Shown here: one piece after another, positions 18,109 through 30,029 of the stretch
How the letters are laid out: each line of letters begins with the position of its first letter
How positions within the stretch are numbered: the stretch's first letter is position 1
Assembly: GCA_016490735.1 (NCBI GenBank)
Contig: JAEMWC010000014.1
Location: forward strand, 373,501 to 437,500
Reading direction: 5' to 3'
DNA from: Pachyseris speciosa
Lineage: Eukaryota; Cnidaria; Anthozoa; Scleractinia; Pachyseridae
DNA length: 64,000 bases
Notes under the pieces: generated by a model
Told to the model about the DNA's origin: nothing
Databases searched by the model: none
The model's input: the letters and a program-made list of their open reading frames with translations, nothing else
Program-made: the position numbers and the translations under genes

Positions 18109-21100
18109 TTCCCGGCCAAATGATACGCGAGCGGCTCCGTGTGCATCCCGTCGGGTAGCACCAGCCGTTTGTCGTAGTACGCGCTCAGGGCCAGCTTCTG
18201 TTGGTGGTACGTGACTATCTTCCCTCCTTTCAGGCGGAAACCCCGACTCGCCGCCATATCTTTGTGCCCCTCGAGTGCCGCCTTGAAGCGCTGCTAAGTG
18301 ACTTTGTTTTGCCTCTTCGACATCCCCTTCGTGCTGAACTTGGAAGGGTTCCTCAAAACCGCCGACGTCCACGAAATAACACTTCGAGCAGGTCGCAATC
18401 ATCCGCTGGCCTTCGCTCTCGCGTTTGAAAAGGCCAGGGGTGCGCCCGCTCCACTTGTCCCACGCCAGCCAGTTCTTTTTGTCCGCCTCAAATTCCGCCC
18501 GAATTTCTGGTTTCACAACATCTTCCAGCTTTTCGCCGCTGATCGCCATGTATAATTGCTGTCGGTGTCCATCTGGATCAGCTCGAAGTCTTGGCGTTCG
18601 ACGTACTTGTCCAGGAAGTCGTAGTAGAACTCCAGCATTCGCAGCTTCGCCAGCTGGTACACCGCAATCCCGACTTGGAAAGGCCACTTTATCACAACCT
18701 TTGGCTTCCGACTTTCCAGCTCGTACGCGTCCCCGATTTCGTTCAGATCCTCGTATAACGGGCTCCGCAGGGCTCTGTCGACAACCTTTTCGTCTTGCGT
18801 CTAAATCACGTTCCTTTGCCGCTCCACCGCTTCAATCATCTTCCCGTAAGCGCTGTTTCCCACCAGCTTGAATATGTCGGCGAGGAGCGCTTTGTTTTTG
18901 TCCATGTCGCCTGTCCGCCGGGCGGTGGTTACTTCCTCCACAAACCAGGTGAAGGGTTTCGCGGCCTGGTAGTCGATGGTGCGGTGAACCGCTGTGATTT
19001 CAGCCCTGTGGTCGACGTACCATTTCAACAGGGCGGCGAAGACCAACGGTCAGCGCGCCCACCAGTCTTTTCCCTTCTGAGCGGCTTCTGCCGGTGTGCT
19101 GCAGGTAATCCAGCATGTGCTGTGGCACAGCTTCGGTCGGCACCTGCTGATTGATTAAGAACGGACACATCTCCTCAAATTTCGACCACAGCGGTCTGGG
19201 AATCTCGATGTCAACCTCAGCGCTTGAAGCCTTCGCAGGAAACCTGGCGCCGCTCTGGCCGGCTCTGCGAAATGCACGACCCTTTCCTTTCCGCGGGGCA
19301 TGTCTTGCAGCATTGTCGAGAGGTACAGAGCATTGGCGTCGTACCCCAGAATTTTCCGGCACGGGCAGGTGCTCGGGACTTGGTGGCTGCGGATGCTGGT
19401 TTCCCCCATTTCATGGTACCTAGTGAAAACGATGCTTGGCCTGTCGACCACCGCGCCTTTCAACATCTCGTAGGCTTCTTTCCCCGGCGTCCACAGCTCG
19501 GCGCCTCTTTCGACTGCACTCCGAAGGAGATAATGCATGCTGACCCCGGGATCGACACCGCGTCTTTCAAAATGTCAATGCCTTTGTCCGTGTAGAAACT
19601 CGCATTTTGTTCAGCGCATCCAGCCCCGGCGCCACGTCCAAGTTGTTGTAGTACCGCAGCCAATCAGCAAAGGTCCACATCCCCTTTTCTTGGAACAAGT
19701 GTTGGCACTGCACATATTCATCCAGTGACAGCACGTACTGGCAATGAAGTTTGGAATATCACTTGGAATAGGGTGGGAGCCCTTCGTAATTGAGCTTGTC
19801 GGGCGTGTCAAACCATTCATACGGGAACCATGATTTTTCACCCTCGCACTCAAAAGCTTTTACCCATTTGTCGTAACCGGTTCCTTGGCAGAGGTAGTTG
19901 GCAATGTAGAGAAATCGAAATCTGGGTGTGGTAATAAACATAAGCTTGTTGGCTCTTTTCGCAACGGTGGACTTTTTAGCCATGTCGGCCACCCGACCCA
20001 CAAAGTGGCTCCTGATGAGATTCAAGTCGTAGTTGCCGTAACTGAAACCGAGGATCGGGATCTGGTCGCACCAGTCTTCGATGAACCCGCGCTGATTTTT
20101 GGGGAGGCGCTTCAAGTCGGAAGGAAGGGATTCGGCTCGCACTGCCGCTCGAATGTTTCTTCCTCGCCGCTCCAACTCTTCCATGAAACGCTGGATCAGA
20201 ACGGTCGGGTCTTTGTCGCAAATGTGCGTGGGCTCGGGTTCCAGAGTGTCTCCGATGGAAACAGAAATCGGCACATGCACGTTTTCGATCGTCAAGGTTG
20301 GTGTGGAGGCTTTCCGGCGGTTGCAGTCTTCGAATGCTTCGAAGTCGTACAGGATCACGTGGGGGTACCTCTTCGTGAAGGGCTCGGGCAGGAGGTCGCC
20401 CCGCAGGGGCCCAACATCGCACCCCCACATCTCCACAACTTTGAAGCCGGCATCGCGAAGCTGCACGGTACGTTTTTTGGTGTCTTCAAACCGTGATTTC
20501 AATGTTGCCCTTTCTTCCCATTTCAATGATCTCTTCGCGGTTTTCAGGGAAACACCTGGGGCACCCGTGGTACCAGCAGCCGTGAAACTGAAATATGGTA
20601 TTGGTCGTGGAGTCGAATCCATCAACGGGAGCTCCAACAATCCACCGGTTGCCCCCATGCCCACACATTGCGTGATGAATGTGGGTTTTGCGTTTGCGCG
20701 CCTCCTGTTCCAGCCAGCGCTTGGCGGTGCGTGAAAAGGGGACCTTTGGGAAGACGCCCTCTCAAAACAGGTTTGTGGTTTTTCAAGTTGTTTGGCTGGA
20801 AAGTCGACCTTGGTTTCTCCGTTTGTGCACCTGTTGTTTGCGTGCCGGTGGAGGTCTGAGTTTTTCGTGAATCTTGCGATGCACTGGGCGCAAACATAGA
20901 CGTGCGCGAGTTTTGTGATGTCCCAGATGTAAAACGCATGTCCTTCGTGAACACCAATTGTCAGAATGTTCTTCAGCTGGTTGGATGGATTCCTCCAGAG
21001 GTGCCACAGCAAGTTTCCTTCAACTTTTTCGGGCTTGTAAACCCGGACACCAAGCCACTACGAAGCGGGTAAGCCCCGATTGAAATGACTTTCGATCGGT

Positions 21101-22077
21101 CCAACTCGTCCAGCGACGTTCCGCGGCAATCGTTTGGGGCGGGGGGGAGGGGGGGGGGTGGGGAGCTGGAGATAACTCTGAGCCAACTCGCGGGCCATGT
21201 TGGTGCTTCTGTCCGGTCTTGCACCGCGGTGCACATCCAAGCAACGCCAGAAACAAAGGCTGTCTTGAAAGGTATCCAAACACACCATTGGGCCTTAACC
21301 CCCGCGTGCCAAAGCACGCAACCAATCCGGCAGAGGACCTGTTCCCAACAGCGGTTGGCGGTCAAGCTCAGCCTTGACATTTACTTGGTAAAAATCTTCG
21401 AACAACCATTTCGTGGTCGGGCGCCGAAGTTTTCGAAGCTCCAGACGAGCCTTTTCCTTTTTCGCCAACCAACGTTCGGCCTCCTCCAGGGTGTTGAACC
21501 AAGGGGAGCCATTTCCGACGTTGTCGGTGTACACCATGAGAGAACCGTTCTCGATGTTGCGCAACCGAAAACTATTCATGTATCTCAAGTAAAAGGACGT
21601 GTTGACGTTATTTCGATTTTTTTCCATGAGTTTTGCTGTTTGGTTGTTTTCCAAACCAACCTTTACACGCCAAAGAATGTTACGCCTCCCTCGACTATCC
21701 TCCTCAACCCCGAATTCTGTTTGGTCCAAAGACCAAAGATCTTGCTGATAATTGGCCGTTGTTCTCCGCCTTTTGACAGGTTTTTCAAACTCACGCAACA
21801 GCTCAACCAGCAGCTAGGGCTTGATGGTTCTTCGCCGGGGACGGGGGTCGGCCGGGGTGGTTGGTACGGGGGAAGAATGGGGGGAGGGTGCCGCACTACA
21901 CGTTGGGGGGGGGGGGGTAACCGTTTCTGCAAAGGTAACCAACGGGCCGTCCACCACTCCTCCAAACACCTTTCTACGGGGAGTGGGCACTGGCCTTTTT
22001 CTGCGGGGCGTGCGCACTGGCCTCTTTCTGCGGGAGGAAGGCGCCGGCTGCGCGGCGTCCGCAAACACACAGTCCAA
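18105..22077 (-). pseudogene. protein-primed family-B DNA polymerase (pPolB), broken
   Basis: Runs leftward from about 22077 to TAG at 18105-18107. A Pro/Arg-rich N-terminus meets an in-frame TAG (21814-21816) and continues to 21295 with a MEKNRNNVNTSFYLRYM block; frameshifts follow near 21290 and 21010. The exonuclease region (21012-19759) shows a C2H2-like finger (CAQC...HRHANNRC), Exo I ILYDFEAFED and Exo II FSYGNYDLNLIR, then NYLCQGTGYDKW. Polymerase motif A (GYDANALYLSTM, 19350), motif B (FKLVGNSAYGK, 18860) and motif C (QMDTDSNY, 18560) are all visible. Stops or shifts near 19750, 19150, 18800 and 18550. About 1,250 codons, usual for Polintons. Confidence 0.92.
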
Positions 22078-22129
22078 AAAGGCAAGGATCGCCCCTCATC
22101 AATTTCATCTGCCGTTGACTTCTAGTTGA

Positions 22130-22160
22130 CCCCCATCATATATAATGGTTCACGATTTTT
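22130..22160 (-). promoter_or_regulatory. TATA-like element upstream of pPolB
   Basis: Between the polymerase N-terminus and the right terminal repeat is TATATATGATGGG on the minus strand, ~60 bp before the first plausible polymerase codons. The only AT-rich box in this GC-rich stretch; promoter role inferred. Confidence 0.3.
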
Positions 22161-22191
22161 TTTCTTGTTGGCTCCTTCCCTCTCAAATTGA

Positions 22192-22517
22192 CTGCCTCTC
22201 TTTGCGCTGCCTTTTCCATGACTGGCGAAAGCTCGTGGATACCCCCCGCCCCCTTTCTCTAATACCCCGCACCATGTTGCTGATGCTTGGCGCACTGCCT
22301 CCTCCTCTCTGCCTGTTGTTTTCCATCGTTGGTGATGGTTTGTGGTTACCATCCACCCGCCTCTCTCTAATTGCCCGCGCACTGTGGTGTTGCGGGTTTG
22401 TCCAACCCAAATAGTATAGTCGGCGTCATTCGAGTACCACCGACCTCCAAGACCGAGGAGCGAAGCGACGAGGTCGCAGAAGCGAAGTGGTATTCGACTG
22501 ATGCCGACTATACTACT
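22192..22517. repeat. Polinton right terminal inverted repeat
   Basis: Inverse of 2834-3140. The outermost 107 bp (about 22411-22517) fold as a palindrome starting ATAGTATAGTCGG and ending CCGACTATACTACT, with an apex ~20 bp longer than in the left repeat owing to an extra GCGAAGCGACGAGGTCGC-type segment. Confidence 0.9.
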
Positions 22518-22522
22518 GCCAG
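22518..22522. repeat. Polinton target site duplication (right)
   Basis: GCCAG, identical to 2829-2833. Confidence 0.7.
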
Positions 22523-24090
22523 TAAAAATACTTTATAAGCGGAAAAAAATCTTGTTTAATTTTGACCAGAACTGGCCTCCATACATTCGAGTTCGTTTCC
22601 TTGTCGGGAACCTGAATGCTATTCGCTGTTTCATGCTTTTAACATGATGAGCAAACCTTTTTTTAAATTATTTTTAACAGCCTGCTATTTTTTTCTCTCA
22701 ACTTACTATCCAGATTGTGAGGAAGACGAATATGGGGCACCCTGTGGATGAATGCAGACGGAAAGCCTTCACTGTCTATAGTGACATGCGCACTGACGGT
22801 TGAAGATGAATCGTGTTTCAAAGAAGACAAGATTTTCGGTACATTTTTTATCGGGAGTGGAACGATATACATTTATGACAACTGCCAACATTCGAATCTT
22901 AACGGTGGATAAAAGGGCGGAAGTTACAGTGGTTATAATGGTATTCCGTGATTTAACAAAATGACGTCATTTTTTTATCGGTATGTTCTCTTAATGATAA
23001 AAAAACTGACTCCATTTTCTGTTATACAATAACAAAGCCTCAAAATAATGGTTAACTTCCGGGTTTCAATGACAAGAAAGGACACCGGTAACAGCCGGAA
23101 GCAAACAAAGATTTTTGTACTAAAATACCAAAAAAAGCTTTAAATTTAAGTTTACAAGTCTGCAGTTCTTCTTTCACTAGCCAAACAAATTACATCGAGG
23201 GTGAACTTGTGATCAAATAAGACTGAAAAAAGAGTCCCAAGCAAGCGAAAAAAGCTTATACACCACTGAGTAACGACATTAGTTTTAATAAAACGGCTGT
23301 GTAGAATCTGCACATGCACTAATGTCTAGGGACTTAAGGGAATCTAACGTATTTTTCAATGAGTTTTTTTAATGGTTGTTCAAAGGGGAAATTAGTACAA
23401 CGTTTTCACGGTTCATGTTTAAGTTTCCTAGCTTAATATCTAGACAGTAGCAGGCTAAAAGTCGTGTTATTTTTCTAAATACTGTTTTCAGCCTTCTTTG
23501 TTATACTTTCACACATGTCCAATATACACAAACTGATACAGTCCGTCAAACGATCCGTACGGATTGTACAGATCGTCAAAGGATAAGTCGGTCCGTATAC
23601 AGACTGCATGTTAATTTTATACTACAGGCTAAACACATGTATGCCTCGTTCTTAAGGCTAGCCTACAAGTCCCTCGTTATAGGAAATGCAAGGCAAAACA
23701 AACAGACTAAACACATGTATGCTTCGTTCTTAAAACTAGCCGACAAGTTCCGGTAAAACAACCGGTTTGGCGATAGTAAACCGGATTCGCTAGCCCAAAA
23801 CTTGGGGCTGCGGCGATTCTCGATTCTGCTGAGTCTTTGTTTCGGAGTTTAAGAAAGGCTCTGCTAGCATGGTGGAGCGTCGACTTCCTGTCCGTAAATT
23901 TATCTTCTGCGAGAACCTTGTTAATCAGATGATCTGGAAAGCCTCGTACATAAAAGAGTTTTTGAAGAATTGCCCTTGCCCTTTATAAACCCTTTCCAGA
24001 GGCCTGGAGCGTAGCAGGAAGGAAAATGCAAGTATTGAAACGTCTTATTGGGCTTGAAATGCGTCACAGAATCTTTGTTGAATTTTTCGC
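22523..24090. other. intergenic with short direct repeats
   Basis: No gene seen. About 22523-22595 matches the inverted empty-site repeat at 1290-1370. Two direct copies of a ~42-bp block beginning CTAAACACATGTATGC lie at about 23631 and 23705. A self-similar stretch rich in GATCCGTACGGAT-type palindromes lies at about 23545-23605. Confidence 0.4.
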
Positions 24091-25375
24091 CCTTAAGGGG
24101 GCTTGGTACCCTAGAATATGTATGGAAATCGTAGGTTTTTTGCTAAAAGTTAGTTGGGGGCGGGGGTATTAAAACTCTTATTTCTCCAAAGATTTTGATC
24201 GAGGACTGGGTATTGTTATGCATGTATCTTCTAACATGATAGCTGGTCACGTGGCTATACTCGGCTCATTTTAATTCATTCTCTGGTCGGCCGAATCATT
24301 GGAAGAATTTACCTTGGAATGTGTCAAAATTGCCCTAAATTACTGTGTTTTGGGTCATTTGCTGATGCCTGAGCTTATCATCAAGGGCGTGAATGCAACA
24401 AACTTTGTTCAAACGCTTGCTTCAATGTGCTGACAGTTTGTTGTTCATGGACAAGGGGCCTAAAAACAAATGAGCCTTGTCTCACCAAGCTGTAATCTTC
24501 ACTTTTGGAAGTTTCATTGAACGTTGAAAGTGCATGGAGAACTGTTGGTGCAGGATTAAAGCCTGGTCAGAGACTTATAAAAAAATTAGTAAACTGTTTT
24601 GGAGGAGCCTTTCAATGATATATGGAATTTCCCAGGATGTAACAGGGTCAGATTCTTGCTGTTTGGCTGCTTGGTTGATGTTGCTGGTAAAAAGGGAGCT
24701 GACAGAGCTCTTGTTTACCTTTTTTTCTAACTGCCTCTTTAATTTGGAAGCAGAAGAACTGTTTAGTAATGTTAAATCTCTGAATAAAGGATTCGTCTTT
24801 CCGGACTGCTCGTTTGCGAGGTAGGATTTTCATTTAATTCTTGCACTAATTTGGAGATGACGTGTTGTCTTCATCCCATCTCTGTGCTATTACTTTTGGA
24901 GTAGTGCATTGCCATGCTTGTTTAATTTTTTCCCTTTGTTTCATGTGTAACACTTTTACACTGATATTGCTGGAAAAGATAGCACAACCTGACCACAGAA
25001 ATTTTTTTCTTGGCCCTATGCAGGTTAAAAATTTGAAACTGGCGTGGATCTTGTACATGCCAAAAATTATTTACTTTCCATGATTTTGTACGAGCCTTTT
25101 AGAACTCAAATTTGAGGTAGACAAAGCTTCTATGCAATGAACCAGAATGAAGCCAATCTGTTGAATTGCTCTTTCATAGCATTTGAAAGATTGACGGTAC
25201 GTATAGGCAGAAAACAACCACTTTTGGCAAAGTCAAAATTTGAAGAGTCAGTCCACAAGTTTCAGTTCATATCATAGGTTAATACATAAATTGCAAAAAT
25301 TGTTTTTTGCATGTTTTTTTTCATGAGTTTGATTTTGGAGAAAAAAATAGTCTAGAGTACCATACCACCTTAGGG
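24091..25375. mobile_element. TIR element, family B copy 1 (~1.28 kb)
   Basis: Terminal inverted repeats of ~25 bp: CCTTAAGGGGGCTTGGTACC at the left and the inverse of CCCTAAGGTGGTATGGTACT at the right (20 of 25 match). The part from about 24429 onward is also present at 52500-53590. No transposase frame, hence non-autonomous DNA transposon. Confidence 0.65.
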
Positions 25376-26005
25376 GTGATGTTTATATAGTGGTGATTTG
25401 TTTGCTTTTTCCTACAACGAGAAAGAGAAAGAAATTAATAAAATAGAGGAAATGTCCAGAATGTGCCTCTCAGCTAAAAAGAGGCGGTAGAGATAAATAC
25501 GAGTATGTTCGCAGCAAGAACACTTGTTCAGTGATAAGCAAGGGGTTTCGTCGTATGTACCGTGATGCAATGATTAATGATATTCGAGATAATCACGCGA
25601 AAAAGCATGGAATTCGAAGCGCCGCGAGTAAGCCAGCCTTTGCTGGAATGATACGTAGACAAACACTGAGTAGTTTTTCTCTTTACCATTTTATTCCCAC
25701 AAGTTAGTTTGAAATCTCTGAACACTTATAAAGGCTTTCAGAAGCCAACATTAAACTTTTTCCCGCTAAAATCGTTGTCCCTTGAACTATTTTAAATCCC
25801 GAAACTTTTGGCTATCCCTCCAGTTTCCCCCATCTGCATTGTACTTTAAGGAACAAAGCTTGCACAGGCAGCAAAGCCATACTCTGACAGAACCTGTAGA
25901 AAACATTACAGAGAAAAATATATAAGTGGACGTGCATGGATATGCTTCGGCTAAATTTCGATCTGTCGAAATATTCAACTAGACAAACAAACGAATTATC
26001 GTTGT
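25376..26005. other. intergenic, nothing recognised
   Basis: AT-rich sequence within what is probably an intron or the 3' flank of the minus-strand vWA/TSR gene. No coding or RNA feature supported. Confidence 0.3.
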
Positions 26006-26009
26006 TTAA

Positions 26010-26538
26010 CCCATTGACTACCACACCGGCCAAAACCGGCCACGCAGAACCACGTCCTTGCACTGCTTTTACATGTAGCATGTGTAGGGGGAAGAGATCT
26101 TTCAAACCATACCCAAATGGGCACGATTCCGTCAAACAGGCCGGAGAAAAAGAGAAAAAAACCAAGTGACGTTGAGCCGAAAATTTGAATGAAAATCTTG
26201 TCCCACTACCCACCTGCACTTCCTGCCACCTAATTCTATGATCTTAAAAGTTTTCCACAAATATTTTTCCACCGAAAGGAAGCCAAGAAAATGCCCAGTA
26301 AGAGAAAAATAAAACGAGGCAAGAAAAGGGAAAGAAAAGGGGAGGAGAGAATTTTGTTTTCTGTGCATGCCCGAACTTGGCAAGCTAATTTAAGCATCAG
26401 GAACAGAAGGGCGCGAGGAGCTCCACCAGCAAACAGAGTTTGGGGCAGTTTTGGTTCTCTTTAGCTAGATTCTGGCCAGAAAACGGCTGGACGAGCTTCA
26501 AAAGGTGTTTTTCGGGAAAACGCTCGGTAGCCAATGGG
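26010..26538. mobile_element. TTAA-flanked piggyBac-like MITE
   Basis: 529 bp between TTAA at 26006-26009 and 26539-26542. Inverted ends CCCATTGACTACC and GGTAGCCAATGGG differ at one position. TTAA plus CCC/GGG ends are typical of the piggyBac superfamily. Unrelated in sequence to family A. Confidence 0.8.
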
Positions 26539-27567
26539 TTAATTTGGCCAAGTTTAACAGTTGACGACGGTTCATTTATCGCGTTAAATGATTTTGTTGA
26601 TATTCCGCACATCACCATGCCACCTTTTTCCCATTTGATTTAAAGAGATAGTTTTCTGGTTTAGCGCATGTGCAAGCTATGACGTAGTCAACTCAATTCC
26701 ATTGTTCAGAAACCAATCAGATGCGATTACATAACTTGTGCGTCCGGTCCGGAATAAAACCTTCGGGCCGAAGAATAAATTCAATGTTCAATGTTAAATT
26801 CAGTCAGCATTTTCTGTTGTAAATCCTTTGATATATTTCGTGAAATTTGGGAATCAGTCAATCCGCTAGCCTTCGTGTAGCCGTATGGCTACGCGTAGAC
26901 TATCATTCTGCTTACGAAATATTACGGGCTGTGCTTACTGAAATACATGTGATTGATACGAAAACTAAAATGTATACGTACTTTATGCATGGAGTGGGAA
27001 CATTGAAAATGACGTATTAAATGAGCAATACCACCTTTATCGTCACGTCTTCCCAACTGATCGCGACGAAATTTTCACAGGCAAATTTGCCGCGAGAGTC
27101 TTCTGCACGCTTCTGATTGTTTTATAAACAATAAAATTCAATTGGCTAACGTTATAGTTTGCACATGCACAGAACCGTGAAACCCTCCCTTTGATCTCAG
27201 ATGTGACTACCTTAATGAAAGCTTTTAGCCGTCTTTCTTTTGAATGAAACCCTTCAAGGTCTGATCATTCTAATCCATGCTTTTAAACATCAAAGTCTTT
27301 TATGAGAATGGAAATATAAATAAATAACAATGTCTCGGTCTTACCCAGAAAAGGAAAATTCTGAGTCCCCAGCGGGAATAGAACCCATACCCTCCTTCCA
27401 AATTACCGGTAGGAATGCTCTAGCCACTGAACTATGGGAAATTCGAGTGGTGTGTAAGGTCATTTCAGTTGGAGTATGAAATAATAGAAGCAAATTTGGG
27501 AATCTTGCACTCTGAAACTGATGCAAAGGAAAATCTCAGTGTTGATTAAATTAAATACCTACTATTT

Positions 27568-27743
27568 TGGACATGGCTTTGCAATGCATGCCCTAGTCTC
27601 CTCCACAGGACCCTCACAGTCTGCTCCATATGGCCCCTGGGGAGGTGGGTTGGTGCAGGTTCTGGTTCGCCTCTCAACTCCAGAACCGCAAGTTACAGAG
27701 CATTGGCTCCAATAACTCCAGCGAGTAAATCTCCCATCGACAC
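27568..27743 (-). CDS. thrombospondin type-1 repeat exon of vWA/TSR gene
   Basis: Encodes VDGRFTRWSYWSQCSVTC followed by the GSGVERRTRTC and C-x6-C elements of a TSR: Trp-x2-Trp, the CSVTCG motif, the R layer and six Cys. A pyrimidine-rich tract ending TATCTAG precedes 27743. It opens in phase 1 (two bases complete a codon), matching the phase-1 end of the exon at 37846. At the 3' side CPK is followed by TAG; either the gene ends there or a GTAGGT donor just inside is used. TSRs bind glycosaminoglycans and matrix in secreted proteins. Confidence 0.8.
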
Positions 27744-28119
27744 CTAGATATGCAAAAGAAGAAGTCTTTGTCAATAGAAAATCAGGTGCCAGATGGGGAA
27801 AAAGAAAAAAGCAACAACAACAAAAGAAATATACTGCAGGGCTGAACAATGCAATGCGCATGTACATTGACCTGCGGCAAAAAAAACGCAGGCTCAGGAA
27901 CGCGCTAATTCAAGAGACACCCATTTCGCGGGAAATAAGCTAACGGCATTTAAAATTGAAAAAATGAGGTCTCATTTTAAAAAATTATTAAGTTAATTTT
28001 AAAAGACAAACACATTTTTCTAACAATCTAGTGTGGGTGTAGGTGTAATCCAGCTGTAGTAATTGTAAAAAAAAATGTTTTTGTACCGCAAACGGCCTTT
28101 CGCGTAAATTATTTAGTTA

Positions 28120-28268
28120 AGTAGGTAATGGTAATGGACTGAGTGGAGTGCAATTCAGGGAGTAATCGAGAAAGTGATTTCAAATTGGCCGAGCGCGTAG
28201 CACGAAGCTGATTTGAAATTACGAGAACGATTACTCCTGAATTGTACGATACAAAGTCCGATTACCAC
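28120..28268. repeat. fold-back MITE
   Basis: Arms of ~60 bp (GTAATGG..., CAATTCAGG, GTAATCG blocks) at 28125-28187 are inverted at 28208-28266 around a short GC-rich loop. Typical short non-autonomous inverted-repeat element. Confidence 0.6.
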
Positions 28269-28449
28269 TTAATTGTTCCAATAACAAATTGCAAGAAACT
28301 CAGTCAGGAATTTAAGATTTGTTTCCGTCCGCTCGCTCGTTTGATTCATCGTATTTTCAACTTCAACACCTGTATAATTTGCTTTCATTCCAAGGCTTTC
28401 TATGTCAAAGGTTGACAAAAAATTGTCAAAATCTAAGGAAAACATATCT

Positions 28450-28745
28450 GAATAACCGGTTAACACAGTTGATAGGGCACCGGACTACCGTGCGGGAGGT
28501 CACGGGTTCAAACTTCAGCCGAACCAACACTCAGGGTTTTTAAATAACCGAGGAGAAAGTGCTTCCTTTGTAATTACATCTGCAAACGATTAGACCGTGT
28601 AGTCTCGGATAAGGACGATAAACTGTAGGCCCCGTCTCACATACAACTCTTCATACTTTTTTTTCTGTGGGACGTTAAAGAACCAGTAGGGACGTAACTA
28701 TGAAAACCTGGCTGTGACCACCTCTGGTTCCCAACTAAAACTCTC
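28450..28745 (+). mobile_element. tRNA-derived SINE
   Basis: A tRNA-like head with an A-box-like region and GGTCACGGGTTCAAAC (B box) at 28498-28513, followed by a body containing CTCAGGGTTTTTAAATAAC, CGGATAAGGACGATAAAC and GTGGGACGTTAAAGAACC, which looks like a dispersed SINE body. Boundaries approximate. Confidence 0.6.
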
Positions 28746-29735
28746 AGCACGAGTGGTCGGCTTGGCGTAATCTTCTAAAATGGACTATTGATCGATGAGA
28801 CCACATAAAGATAATGACCGACCGTAGTCTAATTAAAGAAGTCAGAGTACTGAAACTGGGAAGGCTTTCTAAGTCGAAGGTTGTGAAAAGGTTAACAAAA
28901 TCTAAGGAAAAAATTGGACCAGTAAATTTCGTCCATGTTTGTTTTCAATCTGGACCTGTTTTTCCTTCTGATTTTGATTGGCTAGCATGGGCTGAGTAGT
29001 TAAAGTTTATTGGTTAATAGCATGAAGTGCTAAATTATTATTGGCTGCTTAACTGCCCGATTTGGCCTTTCCGATTACGAGTGTTTGTCAGGTCAAATCG
29101 GACATTTTGGACTTGAAACAGCCAACTAAGCCATTCACAAATAAGGGTTGTTAAGAGCCAATCATATTTGAGCGTTTTTTATTTATTGACACAATTTAAA
29201 GTGATAATAGACTAGGAATCGACGAAAAAGTAACGTTGTTATGGCGATAAACTATCATTGATCAAACGATCATAATGCTCAACAAAGCGGCCATTCTTTT
29301 TAGCCTCCCTCGAGGCTTTCGCTAAGTACTGCGCAGGCTTGACGAAAACAAGCGACTCTCGAAAGATCCGATAGGTTTACGATTCTGATTGGCTTTTTCA
29401 AATAAACGAAAGTATAACAGAACTCTTATTCGGCGCTGAACCTTACTGAAGCATGCACAGTTCATCCAGAAGTCCCATACTTTCGAACTTCAAATCGGAA
29501 CTTTCCCGTGTCGCTCGTTTACCAGCCTCTGGTCAAGGGGAACCAAGACCCTGGGAACGAGGATGCAAAGCGGCCAGACCATACGCATGCGCAGTCGTTT
29601 TTCGGCCCTGCGGAAAAAAATCAATGATGGTAGCTTACTTTTCAGGCGCACGAGCATAAGAAGGAGAACGCCTGACTTGCGGTTGAAATTCCAGTCGGAG
29701 TGGTGGGTGAGTTGGGAGGAGAAGGAGGGCGGGGG

Positions 29736-30025
29736 TAGGATGGCCGAGCGGTTAGGGTGATGGATTTCAATGCAGTTGCCCCAGGTTCAAATCCCACTCT
29801 GGCCGCTAGCTGGTCTTGTTCTGGGTATCCCCAGGTTCAAGTTTTCGGTTATTCTTGTAAATAGCCCACTGGTTCGCCTCCGGCTAGTTGGGATTCTTAT
29901 CATGTTGTGTTTATTACAGTATTTGCATTATTTGTTTCTGTTATTAGACGTTTCAGATCGTAAAGCGCTATTGGATAGTGATAGAAATAGCGTTATATAT
30001 ATAAAGTATTATTATTATTACATGT
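29736..30025 (+). mobile_element. tRNA-derived SINE with ATT tail
   Basis: Head GGATGGCCGAGCGGTTAG (A-box region of a Leu/Ser-type tRNA) and CCAGGTTCAAATCCC (B box) at 29738-29797; the body ends with a GTAAAGCGCTATTGG segment and (ATT)n at 30008-30020. Confidence 0.65.
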
Positions 30026-30029
30026 GGAA

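Larger units (their letters stand above)
2834..22517. mobile_element. Polinton/Maverick (adintovirus-like) provirus, degraded
   Basis: A 19,684-bp element bounded by inverted repeats beginning AGTAGTATAG and ending CTATACTACT, with a 5-bp GCCAG duplication. It encodes the diagnostic Polinton set: RVE integrase, protein-primed family-B DNA polymerase, adenain-like cysteine protease, FtsK/HerA-type packaging ATPase, hexon-like and penton-like capsid proteins, plus a PLA2-like protein and a collagen-like fibre. Subtracting the nested LINE (~1.0 kb) and Penelope element (~1.5 kb) leaves ~17.1 kb, within the usual Polinton range. Most genes carry stops or frameshifts, so it cannot be autonomous as read. 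It is visibly more GC-rich than its flanks. Confidence 0.95.

Noticed and set aside
17155..18687. 510-codon minus frame across integrase and polymerase
   Set aside because: Antisense of the integrase plus out-of-frame polymerase; the recognisable motifs are in other frames.
26871..26900. TAGCC...GGCTA hairpin as a terminator
   Set aside because: Short, isolated, and bacterial-type terminators are not expected here.
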